Positions 11,652 through 23,135 of a stretch of 64,000 nucleotides of DNA are shown one piece after another. The position numbers and the translations under genes were made by a program. The DNA is from Globodera rostochiensis (Eukaryota > Nematoda > Chromadorea > Rhabditida > Heteroderidae): NCBI GenBank assembly GCA_018350325.1, contig JAEVLN010000002.1, positions 5,439,456 through 5,503,455 of the forward strand, in the 5' to 3' direction. The notes below the pieces were generated by a model. It searched no databases. It had not been told where the DNA came from and saw only the letters and a list, made by a program, of their open reading frames with translations. The stretch's first letter is position 1, and every line of letters starts with the position of its first letter.

Positions 11652-12413
11652 TACAGGGTGCGTAAAAAGTTCCCGCACTTTTTTCCATTTTAATTTTAGG
11701 GTCTAAAACATCTTTATTTCAAAAAACTGAGTTCAGAATTGGATTCTTCAGAGTTTTTTGGGCTAGAAAACAAAAAGAAAAAGTTAGTTTCTCTCAGAAA
11801 AAGAGCCATTTAACAAATTACAAGCCCTCAAAAATGCCCAAAAATTATTAGCATTTAGTCGCGGCTTTTTTTTGGCCATTTTGTTCACTACATACTCAAG
11901 CGATGGTTTCAGTGCCCCAATTGCTCTAAATCTGGTAGTTTGAAGCCTTTGCTCTTAAAATAACCACAATAGACATCCATCGAATTCATACCCTTCAAGT
12001 GACTTGGCCAAATGTCGTTATGTTAAAATCCGTCAAACCAAATCGTAAAAAATGCTAATTTTATTTTGGAGCTATGAGCGCAAAAATTGATAAAAATCTC
12101 AAGATTAGCTGCAAGGCGTCGTTATTTGAGTAAAAGAAGCCGATTTAAAGTGTTTGAATGCTTTATACAGAAGCAGAGCTCGATTTTGTAGTGGCCCCAA
12201 GGCCGAAAAAGAGGCGCGACCAACGCAATAATTTTCGGAAGCGTTTGGACGCCTCTATCGCAGCCGAGGGAACTCATTTCGAACATTTGTTGTGATTAAG
12301 TTTTAGCCCTGATTCTGATGAACATTTTATGTGTAATATTTATGTTTTTTTTTCTTTTATTCATAAAACAAAAATTGATTTAAAAAGTGCGGGAACTTTT
12401 TACGCACCCTGTA
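11652..12413 (+). mobile_element. Tc1/mariner-like element, internally deleted
   Basis: Left end (after TA) is CAGGGTGCGTAAAAAGTTCC, and the right end is its inverse. The inverted repeats match for about 30 bp and TA flanks both sides, as expected of Tc1/mariner insertion. At about 760 bp it is shorter than a usual 1.3 kb or longer autonomous element. It keeps only a transposase C-terminus. Confidence 0.9.
12158..12295 (+). pseudogene. transposase C-terminal remnant
   Basis: The frame reads PRPKKRRDQRNNFRKRLDAS and ends AAEGTHFEHLL before TGA. The RLDxxIxAEGxHFEHLL ending resembles the C-terminus of Tc1/mariner-type transposases. The catalytic DDE/D region is missing, so it should be non-functional. 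The family call is from memory of the ending, not a search. Confidence 0.55.
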
Positions 12414-13595
12414 TATGAATTTTCAAAACATAAATTGATTTTGTATTTAACGTACCTAAATTCATTTCAAATAGCATTTCGAGCAGGTCATTTTTGGCGT
12501 ATGGGTTGCAGTTGCCTTGCATCTCTTATATATATTTTTTTAAATTAGTTTTTATTTCGAATCAAATAATATAAAAAAAGGTTTTTTTTTTTACATAAAT
12601 GAACTTATCACTTGTTTAAATGGTTTATTTTATTATGTCGCTTGGTAACACATAATAGTCTTATTAATATTATGCATTTTGATTATGATAAAAATAATAA
12701 ATAATTTTTTTTATTAATTTATAGCATTTTAAAGATGACAATTTATAATAATGCCCATTGGGCCGTCTAATTCGTTTTACCTGTCATCTCATTCCTATGA
12801 CTTCAAGATGTTGATTTATGAAACTTTTTCAGTGTCACATAAAACTTAATCTTTTATTTGTTATTTTCCAATAAAGTTCATTTTACTGAACATTATAAAA
12901 TTATCTAATTAATAATCAAATATTAACAAATACTAAAAATTTGTACGATTAAAGAAGTTATTTGTCAAAACGATTTAACTTATATTTTGCTATTATTATT
13001 CATAAGGAATTAATATTTCTGGTAATCAATTTTATCGATGTGGGTGAATATGTATCCAAATTTTAAATCAACCTAATTCATATTCAAGATTGAACATGTG
13101 CATTTAAATCAATTAACTTTATAAATTTTAGTTTAACTTTAAATCTTTTCGTTTTCATTTTTAACTTCTTTAAAAATTTTTGGTTGATTACAAATTATAC
13201 TAACATTTTTTTAAATATTAAGAGAAATACAGCTTTGATAAATATTTTCTTAATGCAAACTTTCCATTTAGGTATACCTACTCCAAATTAAAGTTTATTA
13301 TATAATTTTTTTTGTAATTTTTACAACATATAATTTTTATTGATAGATATGATTTGTAAAAATTTAAGTAATTTTTTATAAAAAATAAAAACGAACATAA
13401 AATACCCTTATCAGGAATGTAAGAAAATTCTTAAAATAAACACCTTTAGATTTATTTTAATCACTTTATTAATTTTAAAGGATTGTTGCCTGTTTAATAT
13501 GTTTAGTTGAATTATAATTTTATTTAAATTCTGCTCTGTATCGGGTGTTTTGTATTATATAATCATCGGAAACGATTGTACGGCCAGATGCTTAT
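12414..13595. other. T-rich spacer with one weak island
   Basis: Mostly AT-rich. A GC-richer island near 12740-12820 is open on both strands (minus reads KRIRRPNGHYYKLSS; plus starts MPIGPSNSFYLSS). I do not assign it a gene. Confidence 0.45.
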
Positions 13596-13647
13596 TCATG
13601 TGGCACATTTTCCGTCGTTAAAACATGCCCATTTCGTGTTCGCCCGG
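13596..13647 (-). CDS. terminal-exon candidate, Cys-containing
   Basis: On minus a pyrimidine-rich acceptor (CTTTTTGCTGGCTTAG) is followed by RANTKWACFNDGKCAT and TGA. This is among the best acceptor sites in the window. The WACFNDGKC segment suggests a disulfide-stabilised end, but no family is recognised. The + strand has a long non-ATG frame over the same island. Confidence 0.35.
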
Positions 13648-14581
13648 CTAAGCCAGCAAAAAGAAATAAAGTTTTTGAAATTTGAATAAAATCCCTATAC
13701 GAAATACATATTTGTGCCGATTAGTCTTTTCACGCAACATTTTTATATTTTTTACTTGAAGTCCTTTGTTAGCCCGCTTTTTTCCAGACAATTAGTTTCA
13801 ATGTACCTGTTTTATTTTTAATTGTATCGAGAAATTAAGTATTTTGTTAATATTAAAATGTTTTTTAAATATTTTTTCAATACCATAAAATCAGAAGTTA
13901 TACCAAAGATTATCAATATTAAAATTAACATATATTTTTAAATAAAAATTTTGCGAGCTTAATTTAAGTCATTCCTTCCCAATATGTTGCAACTAAATTG
14001 TAAATTTGCAGAAGATGTGACGCTTTTTTGCTTTAAAAAAATTGAAAATGAGGTTTTTATTAAGAAAATTCCTAATTATTTCAAACCGGAACACTCTTTT
14101 TCATTTAAATAAAATACACAGAAAAAATAAAAAAACATTACGCCAAATGTTCAAAATTTAAAGAAAATTTGCAATCTGCCAGTGAAATTCTCAAAAAACC
14201 CACTAAAATCCTCAAAATATACAAAAAAGCAGCAAAAATCATCAGGAGCATTCAAAAAATACAAAATGAAGCTAAACCCGCATCTTGGGTTTTAATCTGC
14301 AGAAAGTAAAAGGTTTAAGTTGATTTTAAGCTCTATTAAAATTGAATCCCATCAAATGTTGCTGTGAACAGAGTTGCTTTAAAATGGGCGTTCTTAAAAT
14401 TATATTTTTTGCATTTTAAAGTTACAAATACCTATATTTCTTTTTCATTCATGTATAGGGAGCGCTTAATTTTTTCTTTTAACGTAAGGGACAACAAACA
14501 TATTCTGTGTTAATATTTTAAATTTGGGGTCCATTATAAATTAGCCCGTAATGGGCTCCGAACTCAAAGTATTTAAGCACT

Positions 14582-14638
14582 TTAGACTAAAATTAGCTCT
14601 TTGGCGTGCGATTCAGCAGTAGACGATAAATTAAGCAT
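14582..14638 (-). CDS. 18-aa micro-ORF
   Basis: The minus frame is MLNLSSTAESHAKELILV, ending at TAA. Directly downstream another minus frame reads VLKYFEFGAHYGLIYNGPQI. The two could be exons of one gene, although I find no clean donor between them. Confidence 0.25.
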   Translation of the reverse strand: MLNLSSTAESHAKELILV

Positions 14639-15046
14639 ATATTATTAAATGGATTTATTTTAAAAGTTGAAAGATATTTTACTACCGAATAAGTTGGTCA
14701 AATTCACGCACCATTGTCTCTTCCAACTTTCTTCAAATGAGTGTAATCTTTATTTGCTTAGTTATAGTAAAAAAATATTTTGATAATTTGATTTTTTCAT
14801 TAGAAAAATTATTTAATTAGTCATTTGAGCATTATTGTTTTATCCGATAGTATTTATAAATTTATTATAAGTATTGCATTCGTGTTATCGAGTTGCTCTT
14901 CTTTTCTTAGGCGCAATACTTAAATCTTTTAATTGTTATTTTATTTCTTTAAATTGTTAAGATTCCGTCAAAAAATTTTGTAATTCCGATTTATAGTTTG
15001 CATGATTTAAGTTTGTTTAAATTTAATTTTTAATAAATCTTTTAAT

Positions 15047-15184
15047 TTATATAATAAATGCAAAATTAAATGTGAATATTTTTTTAAAAATGACATTTAA
15101 AAAAGGTATTTTTAACTTGCCATTGGCACACTTCAACCATTCAACCGATTTGTTTAAGTGCCTTCTTTTATTAGTTAGATCAGA
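15047..15184 (-). CDS. exon-like frame, 45 codons
   Basis: The minus frame reads SDLTNKRRHLNKSVEWLKC then ANGKLKIPFLNVIFKK, with a hydrophobic tail before TAA. There is no ATG. The first half matches the GC-richer island. Likely an exon with intronic read-through at the 3' end. Function unknown. Confidence 0.35.
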   Translation of the reverse strand, partial: SDLTNKRRHLNKSVEWLKCANGKLKIPFLNVIFKKIFTFNFAFII

Positions 15185-16327
15185 TTAATGGATTTTTTGT
15201 TTTACAAATTAGTAAAACTTATAATGAAACATTAATTATTTTATCGTTTTTTCAATTAAACCTCTTTTGATCATGATAAAATATTTATTTAATTTAAATA
15301 TTTTCTTTTTTTTTTATTGTTTGGCTTATATATTACTTTTTATTTTATAGTTGTTTAAATTTAAAGTAGACTATATATTACATTAAACAAGAAACCGTAC
15401 TAATATTTTTTAAATCTGATTGAATAGAAATATTTTCATTTAGTTTCATTAAAATAATGCGAGCTAATTCAGGTCAATGTCAGCACGAATAGTGTTCTTA
15501 AAATCTTTTATTATTTAATAGCTTTTTAACATTGCATTTTTTAGTTTGCTTTAAAATAGCCCTTTATTATTTGAAAATTTAATTGTTAATTTTCTTGATA
15601 AAATTAAATCTTTTATTGAATCTTTCGAATTTAAGCAATTTGTATGTCAATGCGAACATTATCATTAGCTTTTTATTATTAAAACTATTATATAAGAAGT
15701 AATCATGGTACAGCGGCCATTCGCACTAGAATATTTTTTTACTTTAGAAAATAAACTTAATTATTTGGAACTTTAAAATTATAAATTTTTATGGACATCA
15801 TCAAAGTTTTCAAAACCCGACTAATCATCATTACACAATTAAATATAAATATTATGAGAACTTAGGTTTGTTTTTATTTAATAATATTAAATCTCTCTGT
15901 GGTGAGTATGGTGAGTATGGCAGTTCGGTTCTTTTCATAAATACCAAAAAACCGGTACCGAAAAAGTCAAAAGGGTTTGGTCGGTACAAAATGTTTTAAA
16001 GTAACTTTTCAACAAAAATCGTTTACTCGTAAATCCTGGTAGTGGCTTCAGCGTATAAAATCAAATAAATACCTTTAAATCAAAATATTTTGACGAACCG
16101 GCGTCAAATTGTTTGCATTTATTTCTTCCTGCTATCCTTTCGGGTTTTCTTTTTCCTTTCCAAATCACTTGTTGATTTTTCCTTGGGTTCTTATTTAAAT
16201 AGTCCGGGATTTTTTTCTGCCAATCTTAAATTTTTATTTTTCTTCCTTTTTTATGATGTAATTAATTGTTTATTACATTTTTTAAACTCTTTAGTTATAC
16301 TTGAATATTTTCCTCATTATTATGTTT

Positions 16328-16414
16328 TTAAATATACGTAATTAAAATTGGCTGCCAAAGTTGTTTGCTCAAACCAGCGTCTCTCAATGGCCCTCTAGAT
16401 ATTTTTGGGTTCAT
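16328..16414 (-). CDS. 28-aa hypothetical microprotein
   Basis: The minus frame starts MNPKISRGPLRDAGLSKQLW and ends QPILITYI before TAA. The ATG is at the island edge. It is basic in the first half and hydrophobic in the last. No family recognised. Confidence 0.35.
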   Translation of the reverse strand: MNPKISRGPLRDAGLSKQLWQPILITYI

Positions 16415-16494
16415 CACTCAAGTTTCTTAGAATTAATTTAACATTTTTCTAAAATGATTGGTTTTGGTAAATTATAAATAAATTTTTCACGAGT

Positions 16495-16563
16495 TCAATA
16501 CTTGCTGGGCGCAACTAACAATGTTAAAGAGCTCGTTTTTTTGACTGCCTCAAATACGCACAT
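16495..16563 (-). CDS. 22-aa micro-ORF
   Basis: The minus frame reads MCVFEAVKKTSSLTLLVAPS then KY and TGA, filling the island. A + frame (QYLLGATNNVKELVFLTAS) also looks protein-like, so strand choice rests only on the skew rule. Confidence 0.28.
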   Translation of the reverse strand: MCVFEAVKKTSSLTLLVAPSKY

Positions 16564-16984
16564 TATTTAATCTTTGCTATTTAAAAAATTTGATATGTTG
16601 TCGTCGAATTGCGCAGTAAAACAGCTGTAATCAAATATATCCTTAAATATTTTAAATTCATATAATTTTTTAAACAAACAGCCTTGAATTTCCAAATTAA
16701 AAAAGCTTTAAATTTCATGTATAACAATAAAATTGTTTAATTTTATAAAGTTTACATTCAGTACACTATTTACTTATATTATCGAATTTTTACTTGATTA
16801 ATTTAATTAGCTTAAATTATATATTTTTTATGCTATTTTGAATTTTTAAAAATAATTTCGTTTAAATAAAAAGTACTTTCAAACTGATTGCTATTGTTTT
16901 TTAATTCAAGCTATATTACTTTTTGTTTTCTATTTTTAATTGTTAGAATAATTATGCCACTTTTTAAAGCGTCTAATTTGCATT

Positions 16985-17160
16985 TTAAAACTGATTATTT
17001 TCATGCGTTGCTGCTCTACGGTGTTGAGATTTCATCGCATTTGTGGTAATAATCTTCAATTTAATTTAATTTATTGAAAGAGCTTTTACTTAGTCACAAG
17101 CTGGCCCGCCCTTGTGGTTTCGTTTGAACTTGTAAATTTGGTACGCACTCTTGGTTCCAT
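16985..17160 (-). CDS. two-exon small gene, 33 aa
   Basis: Exon 1 (17160-17090) starts MEPRVRTKFTSSNETTRAGQ and ends at a GTAAAAG donor. Exon 2 (17015-16985) follows a CCGTAG acceptor and gives AATHENNQF with a stop. The 74-nt intron joins the two in phase. The product is hydrophilic with an NET sequon. An alternative acceptor nearer exon 1 is also possible. Confidence 0.4.
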
Positions 17161-17683
17161 ATTCTTTCAATATCTTCATTTTGTTTCATATATTCCAAAT
17201 TTTTGGTTATAATTTAACAATTTTAGAAATAAAAAATGGAATTGAGCAAATATATATTTAGGTTAAAATGTTGCAAATTTTTAATAATAATTTTATTATT
17301 TCTATCAAACATGAAATTTCTCAAGTTAGTTAAATCATTGCGCATAATTGGTTGAAAAGATAGTTTAATATAATAAACGAATTTACTAAATAACTAAACA
17401 AATATATTTTGTTATCCAAAATTAAATCACAAATCATTTTTTTAAACTTTTTTTGGTGTATATCATAATTTTTTTGAGTAAAAGTGGTTTCTTTAGTTTT
17501 AAAGTTACTATTTTTAAATTTTGGTCCAATACTTTGGCAAATTTGCTTTTATTTTATTAAGCATTTATTTAATCGGTAAATTATTCAATCTTGCTTTCCA
17601 AATTATTTAGAACAATTATTTTTAAATTAAAAATAATATTTTTAAATATTTAACATGCGCCTATTAAAATGATCCCAATTAGT

Positions 17684-17840
17684 TTAGAAATCGCCAATGC
17701 CAGTGTCTGCAGTTTTGAAGGGCACGTTATACCGGGCATTACGTGGTAGTAAATGGCTTAGTTTTGTTGACGTTACTGTAGCGGCCACTATTTTTTTTTT
17801 ACCATTGCCGTCCAGCTCGGTTTAAATTTATTTGCTTCAT
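17684..17840 (-). CDS. two-exon small gene, 36 aa
   Basis: Exon 1 (17840-17803) is MKQINLNRAGRQ and ends at GTAAAAAAA. Exon 2 (17756-17684), after CTAAG, gives HLLPRNARYNVPFKTADTG and ends GDF with TAA. The 46-nt intron restores a Cys codon and keeps the frame. A complete ATG-to-stop gene model with canonical sites is strong by local standards. Function unknown. A + frame through exon 2 resembles an Ig-like segment but I reject it. Confidence 0.45.
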
Positions 17841-18486
17841 TTTGGACAAATTATTATTATGCTATTGAAAACTTTTTAACAATTAAAATTTTTTTAAAAC
17901 TCTGGGATGTCTTTGTGCTATTTTTATGCGCAAACATTGAATATATTATTCTCTAAATCTTCCTTTTCTTTTATTATTTAGATTTTTTTTATTTAAACCA
18001 AATTTTTTGGTATCATTCAACACTTTTAGTAAAATAAAACTGGAATGGAGCAAATATTTAATTAATGAACATTTGATTAAAATGTGCTATTTTAATATAT
18101 TTATATTTTTATATTTAAACATGAAAATTTTTTAAATTAATCTAAAATCATTGCGCACATTATTTTTTGAACAAGTTAAATATGCTTAATATCTTTAATA
18201 AATTTGTTGTGCATTAAAATTTTTGTATTCAAATTTCCAAGCAAAAATATTTCTTATTTAATTTGATCGATTTGGTACTTTTAAATCATATTTAATTTTT
18301 GCTCATTAAAATTTGTTTGTTAAAAATTATTTTAAATTTACGAAGTATTTTTTTTTACAAATTAGAATTACTTTATATTCTTCTTTTTCAAGCATTTGAG
18401 TTTGTTGCATAACCAAATATTACTTACCAAATATTACTTCCAAATTGCTTTAATAGTTTTTCTTATTGCAGTTTTACATTACAATT

Positions 18487-18621
18487 TTAATGTATTTTCT
18501 TGAATGAATTTAAATTCCGGAAGTTACAGCTCTGATTGAAATATGCATTGATGTTGACGCCTGTTTTAAAGAAATAAACGGTTACAAAACATATTAATAT
18601 GTCTTTTAAAAATGTTTTAGT
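18487..18621 (-). CDS. membrane-segment exon candidate, 44 codons
   Basis: The minus frame reads FLKDILICFVTVYFFKTG, a probable membrane segment, then VNINAYFNQSCNFRNLNSF with an NQS sequon, then TAA. There is no ATG. It could be a terminal exon of a membrane protein with an outside C-terminus. Confidence 0.35.
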   Translation of the reverse strand, partial: TKTFLKDILICFVTVYFFKTGVNINAYFNQSCNFRNLNSFKKIH

Positions 18622-18648
18622 TTATTACCGATTTTTTTTTGTTATTTA

Positions 18649-18726
18649 ATATTTAAAGTGGTTCAGGACGATTTTGGTGGCTGGCTTAGTTATATAAATT
18701 TTTTTGAATTCAATTCCTACGCTTCA
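18649..18726 (-). CDS. exon-like frame, 25 codons
   Basis: The minus frame reads GIEFKKIYITKPATKIVLNH then FKY and TAA, without ATG. It lies just upstream, on minus, of the membrane-segment frame. No domain recognised. Confidence 0.25.
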
Positions 18727-19798
18727 ATTTAACCAATTAAATAATCAAAATATTTAATATCAGCTTAATTTATTGCACTATTTCTTTAATTGATTATGTA
18801 AATCTAACATATTAAAATGAAATATATAAAAACTTGGTCAAAAGATACCTAGCATTTGAAGCTCGTAGATAATTAATTTGACTTTTTTTTTATAAAAATT
18901 TAGTTTTGTTGTTTTTAGTAATAATGTTGGAGCTTCATTATCATTTTTAAAGATTAATTCTCGTTTAATTACGCTGCATAATAATAAGAAATTATTATTT
19001 CGCTTTTACGATCATTTCATTATAAGTTTCATTGTTTTATTTTTACACTTTTTAATTTAAATGCAGTTTGAGATGTTTAGTTCTAACATCTATTGTTTGA
19101 GTGAAATGTTTATTCAAAAATATCAATTCCACTAATTATGATTTTTTTAAATTAATAATTAATTGTTTTTTTTTGCATTTTAATGTACACATTTGTTTAT
19201 GGAGGATTTCTCGCGCCAAATATACGTGTACTCCACAATTTCTTGACTTCTTTTTCGAATTGTACCCACTGAAAGGCATCATACGTTGTACGCAAATTAG
19301 TCTATAATTGTTGACTATATGGCAAAGGTAATAAAATTGTCAGATTTAAGTTAAATGGCGAAAGGATACCTTGAGTTGTAGAAATGTTTATTGAAAGTTT
19401 ATTTAACTTCTTGGCATTTTTTGCCGATTTGCTGGATGAGCGACGTTTTCTGTGGTCGCATTTGTTCTTTCTCCTTTTTATTGCTTAATAAATTTACAAA
19501 GTAATAATTATGCTTACTTTTTTCATTATTTAAAGGCAGTAAAGACTTTTTAGACTTTATAAATTTTTTGTATTAATTCCCACTTCCGGCCATAATAGTT
19601 ATTAGCCGTTGATTTCTACGCCTAGGTATATATTTTTTAATTAAATTAAATTTTGTCTTTGGAATCATATTTCTGTGATCTAAAAAATAACAATTATTAA
19701 ACGTTAAGACTTATATTTGGTGTAATTAACGATTTTTCGTTGGTATACTTTTAAGCGAAACACATGGTTTAATAGTTATTATAACAACACGCTAATGA

Positions 19799-19987
19799 TC
19801 ATTTTAACGCATTAACAAAATTCCAAAAAAGTGAGGTTTTAAATCTGGTAAAAAATCTGTTGATTGTATCGTCGGTGATCTGGCGAACCAGCACCGGAAT
19901 GTCACCACCGGTCAACAGCGGACTGCTGATCATCTTAGGTTCAATGCCTCGTTCACGGCTGTCCTTCTTTGCTTCGTCAATGCAATA
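19799..19987 (-). CDS. exon candidate, up to 62 codons
   Basis: The minus frame reads CIDEAKKDSRERGIEPKMIS then SPLLTGGDIPVLVRQITDD. Charged helix-like and Gly-turn segments alternate, as in a globular protein, giving one of the strongest coding impressions here. I see no clear acceptor or donor, and a second minus frame (TKQRRTAVNEALNLR) is also open at the 5' end. Protein family not recognised. Confidence 0.4.
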   Translation of the reverse strand, partial: YCIDEAKKDSRERGIEPKMISSPLLTGGDIPVLVRQITDDTINRFFTRFKTSLFWNFVNALK

Positions 19988-20363
19988 TTAGTTCACCACC
20001 ATCAATCAATTATGTTTTTTAATTTACACGTTTACCCATCTCGTAATGCGAAGGTTTTTATAAATTAATCTTTTGTGAAAATTTATTTGACACACAATTT
20101 TTTTAAATTTTAAATCAATGTGAAAAAATATTAAATTTAAAGGGAATCCCATAGACATATTGTAAAATCGTGTGATCATCCTCTACAAACGCTTAGCACA
20201 TCGAACCATTGTCGGTCACCAGCTTTTTAATGATTTTAAAAATTATTCGTGACAAAAATCAGTAAAATCTGCGCTAAGAAACGTCGTATAATTCCCTCTT
20301 TTTCTTTACCAAATTAGCGAATGATAATTCTTTAAATTGGAGTTATGTTTCCATTCTTGCTAC

Positions 20364-20442
20364 CATGCGGCAGGCCCGGGCATCAAAGCATTCGTCTGGA
20401 GGCCAAAAATCTTTTCGACTTTTGCTTTGGTGGCTGCGGCAG
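20364..20442 (-). CDS. internal exon with canonical splice sites
   Basis: On minus an ATTTATTTACCAG acceptor is followed by 79 nt reading AAATKAKVEKIFGLQTNALM then PGPAA. It ends in TG at a GTAGCAAG donor. Both sites fit GT-AG and the Ala/Lys-rich frame is clean. The neighbouring exons are not resolved. Confidence 0.45.
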
Positions 20443-20449
20443 CTGGTAA

Positions 20450-21205
20450 ATAAATATCGGTTTAAATTATATATAAATGTCGTTTTTGTACTTGTCTGCT
20501 TTTACTTGATTTTTTTGTTGTGTTGAATCTTTTCGGGTAATTCGATTTTTTATTCATATTGATTTATTACATTTTGTTTGTTTTAGCATATATTTAGTTT
20601 TTACTTTTTGATAATTTTATTTTATTTTCGCGGTCATCGCGGCAATTGATTTGTTATTTTTTGTAGAAAAAAACAAAATTGAAATAAATTCAATAATAAA
20701 ACATTTTGTAAAAGACCAAAACCTGGTGCACAATATTTTTTATGATAGGGATTAAGTCGCCGCCGACCTATCAGCACACGAGTTCAATGACCCCAATTCT
20801 TTGAACAACATTCTAATATTATGTATTTATTTTACGTATTTTAAAACCTTTTCCATAATAGCAATCCTTCAAAGAATTGGCTTGAAAACTAACAATTAGC
20901 AAGTAAACCAAGAGAGACGATTGGGATATATTCTTTAATTATTAAAATTTTTATATTTTAATTACCTAACTCAAGTATTTTTGGATTATTTTATATATTT
21001 TAAAATAATCAGTGAATTTTGATTAACTCATGTCTGTTTTCAAATATATATAAATCCATTGTTTTGAATTATTTTTGTAAAATTTGTATATTCAATTTTA
21101 CCATTTTTTGACATAAAAATGGGTACAACGTTATCTTTGTGTGGGTCAAATCGCTCTGTTAACAATTTGAACCTAATTTTCTCAGCGTAGTTCATAATTA
21201 AAATT
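20450..21205. other. AT-rich spacer with a GC motif remnant
   Basis: Mostly T-rich. Near 20757 the sequence CGCCGCCGACCTATCAGCAC resembles a diverged copy of the GC-rich near-palindrome found in the repeats. No supported gene. Confidence 0.4.
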
Positions 21206-22330
21206 TACCGTATTTCCTCTATTACTAACCCACCCTCTATTTGAAACCCCCTTCTAATTGTAACCCCCCCTAGAGGGGGGATTGAAAAATAGTAACCCCC
21301 CCTCTATTTGAAACCCCCCTCTAATTTTAACCCCCCCCCCCCCCCCCCAAGCCGTGAGTTTTAAAAACTAAGTATGACCAAGTTTTTTACAGCCATACCA
21401 TTTACGTATAAAATTAAGCATTTTACTAATAAAGAGATGAGTAGAAACTGGAAACTTTAAAACCCAAAAAATTTTAGAAAACATAATAAAATCCCCAAAT
21501 TCCGATTTTTTTTTTAATTATTAAAAAAAAGTTTTATTCAACGCATTTTTCTGACCAGTCATCATAAATCCATGAATAATATTAATACTAAAAACGCGAA
21601 ATATTGACTTAAAATATTGACCAAAAACCCCAAAAAGTGCCTATTGATTAAAAAATGCCAAAAACTGACCTAATTCAGTCAAATTTTGCGTAAAACCCTT
21701 CAAAATTCGTCATTTTTTATATTCCTCTTTTACTTACCTAATTGGAAATATAATATTTTCACACGTTTTGGAACATTTTATAAAATTACCAAATAAAAAA
21801 ATTTTAGGGAAAATTTCGATCTTTGGGGGTGGATTTTTTGTAAAAGAAAAAGTCATTTTTTAGGGGTGCATTTTTGTTCTAAATTTTTTTGTTTCTAAGG
21901 CTACATTTTTCATTTTTATTGCATTTTTCTTAAGAAATTTTTGGAAAAAGTGCCTGAGATATTGAATACAAAAATTTTGCTGTGGAAAATGCCTAAAAAT
22001 TGCATTTTTCTCAAGAAAAATGCCCAAAGTCTCTAGTGATAAGATTTCAAAAAAACGTCGCATTTTTCAATCGACGAAAAATTGGAAGTAGTCATTTGTT
22101 TTGACGGAAACAGTGGAATTATAATTTTGTGCAAAATTTTGTTATTACAGAAATTTATTTTGATGTAAAAAATAATATAAAAATTTAATTTACGTAAATA
22201 AGTTTTGAAAAATTTGTATTGAAAAATAGTAACCCACCCTCTATTTGAAACCCCCTTCTAATTGTAACCCCCCCTTGAGGGGGGTTTGAACAATTGTAAC
22301 CCATGGGTTACTAATAGAGGAAATACGGTA
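21206..22330. mobile_element. 1.1-kb inverted-repeat element with C-rich ends
   Basis: The left end TACCGTATTTCCTCTATTA and the right end are inverse copies over 27 bp with one mismatch, and TA is at both tips. Inside each end is the same block ACCCACCCTCTATTTGAAAC followed by C-runs, but in direct orientation. An 18-C run lies near 21331. No transposase is visible, so it is non-autonomous and unclassified. Confidence 0.85.
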
Positions 22331-22535
22331 ACGTGTTTTGGGCAAGTTCACACATTTATTGATACAGCCAATATATTTTAATTTTTATTTAATTTTGTTA
22401 AAGCAATGTTTTCAAATAGGTTATTTGCATTGTGCATGCACCCTATTTATTGTTTATAAAATTTATTTAAAGAAAAGTTTGGCTTCGTTTCTCATAATGA
22501 AAGGGCAATTCTATTTCCTATTACGCATCAGTATT

Positions 22536-22643
22536 TTACAAATAAATACTTTGATTATTTAAGTAATTATAGACTTTTGCATTTTTATTCTTGTCATCGG
22601 CCTCCACGTCATACTGCCGGATGTTCGAATTTTTCAGTTCATT
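22536..22643 (-). CDS. exon candidate, 35 codons
   Basis: The minus frame reads NELKNSNIRQYDVEADDKNK then NAKVYNYLNNQ. It is acidic and hydrophilic around a GC-richer core. A CCGGCAG acceptor could shorten it to start at YDVEADDK. No donor is obvious. Function unknown. Confidence 0.35.
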   Translation of the reverse strand, partial: NELKNSNIRQYDVEADDKNKNAKVYNYLNNQSIYL

Positions 22644-23010
22644 TTATTTTAAATATATTAGTCGCATTGGTAGATTTGCATTAAATGATAGTTATTTATT
22701 ATGATATTTCTCATTAAATCAAATTGTTCTTTGTATTGTTAAAAGAATTAAAACAATATATAATATATATTTGGGCGTTGAATAAACAAAAGATAAAGCA
22801 AATCGGATAATTGTAATTATTAAATCATAGCAATCAAAGATAATTTGGATTGAAATATATTATAATTGCTTTTTATTTATTGTGCCTATTTTGTTGAATA
22901 TTTCGTTTTAATATTTTTTATTTCCCACGCGTTTGACTTTTTAGCTACTTTCTATTTTAATTCCGGCAGATGCTTTAGTATCTTGTAAAAATATGGTTAT
23001 TGAACTTATA

Positions 23011-23124
23011 TCATTTAATAATAATTTTTTTTGTCAATACATTATTTAAAAGATCAAAATCGTCTAGTTCCACTCTGTTTTTTGCTTCAGTAATTACTGT
23101 TATTTCAAAAAATGGCTTTCTTAA
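23011..23124 (-). CDS. exon candidate following the 23136-23408 frame
   Basis: The minus frame reads FFEITVITEAKNRVELDDFD then LLNNVLTKK and TGA. It lies just beyond the preceding long frame. A 20-nt GT...AG segment between them would join the two in phase, but that is too short for a normal intron. A frameshift in a decaying gene is an equal alternative. Confidence 0.35.
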   Translation of the reverse strand, partial: LRKPFFEITVITEAKNRVELDDFDLLNNVLTKKIIIK

Positions 23125-23135
23125 GCTATTTCAAG

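Noticed and set aside
17650..17735. + frame resembling an Ig-domain segment (ANASVCSFEGHVIPGITW)
   Set aside because: The minus strand gives a complete two-exon model with phase-restoring splice sites, and + is the T-rich strand here.
20374..20445. + exon with a Kunitz-like FGGCGS stretch
   Set aside because: The minus strand offers a better exon with both splice sites, and the Cys pattern of a Kunitz domain is missing.
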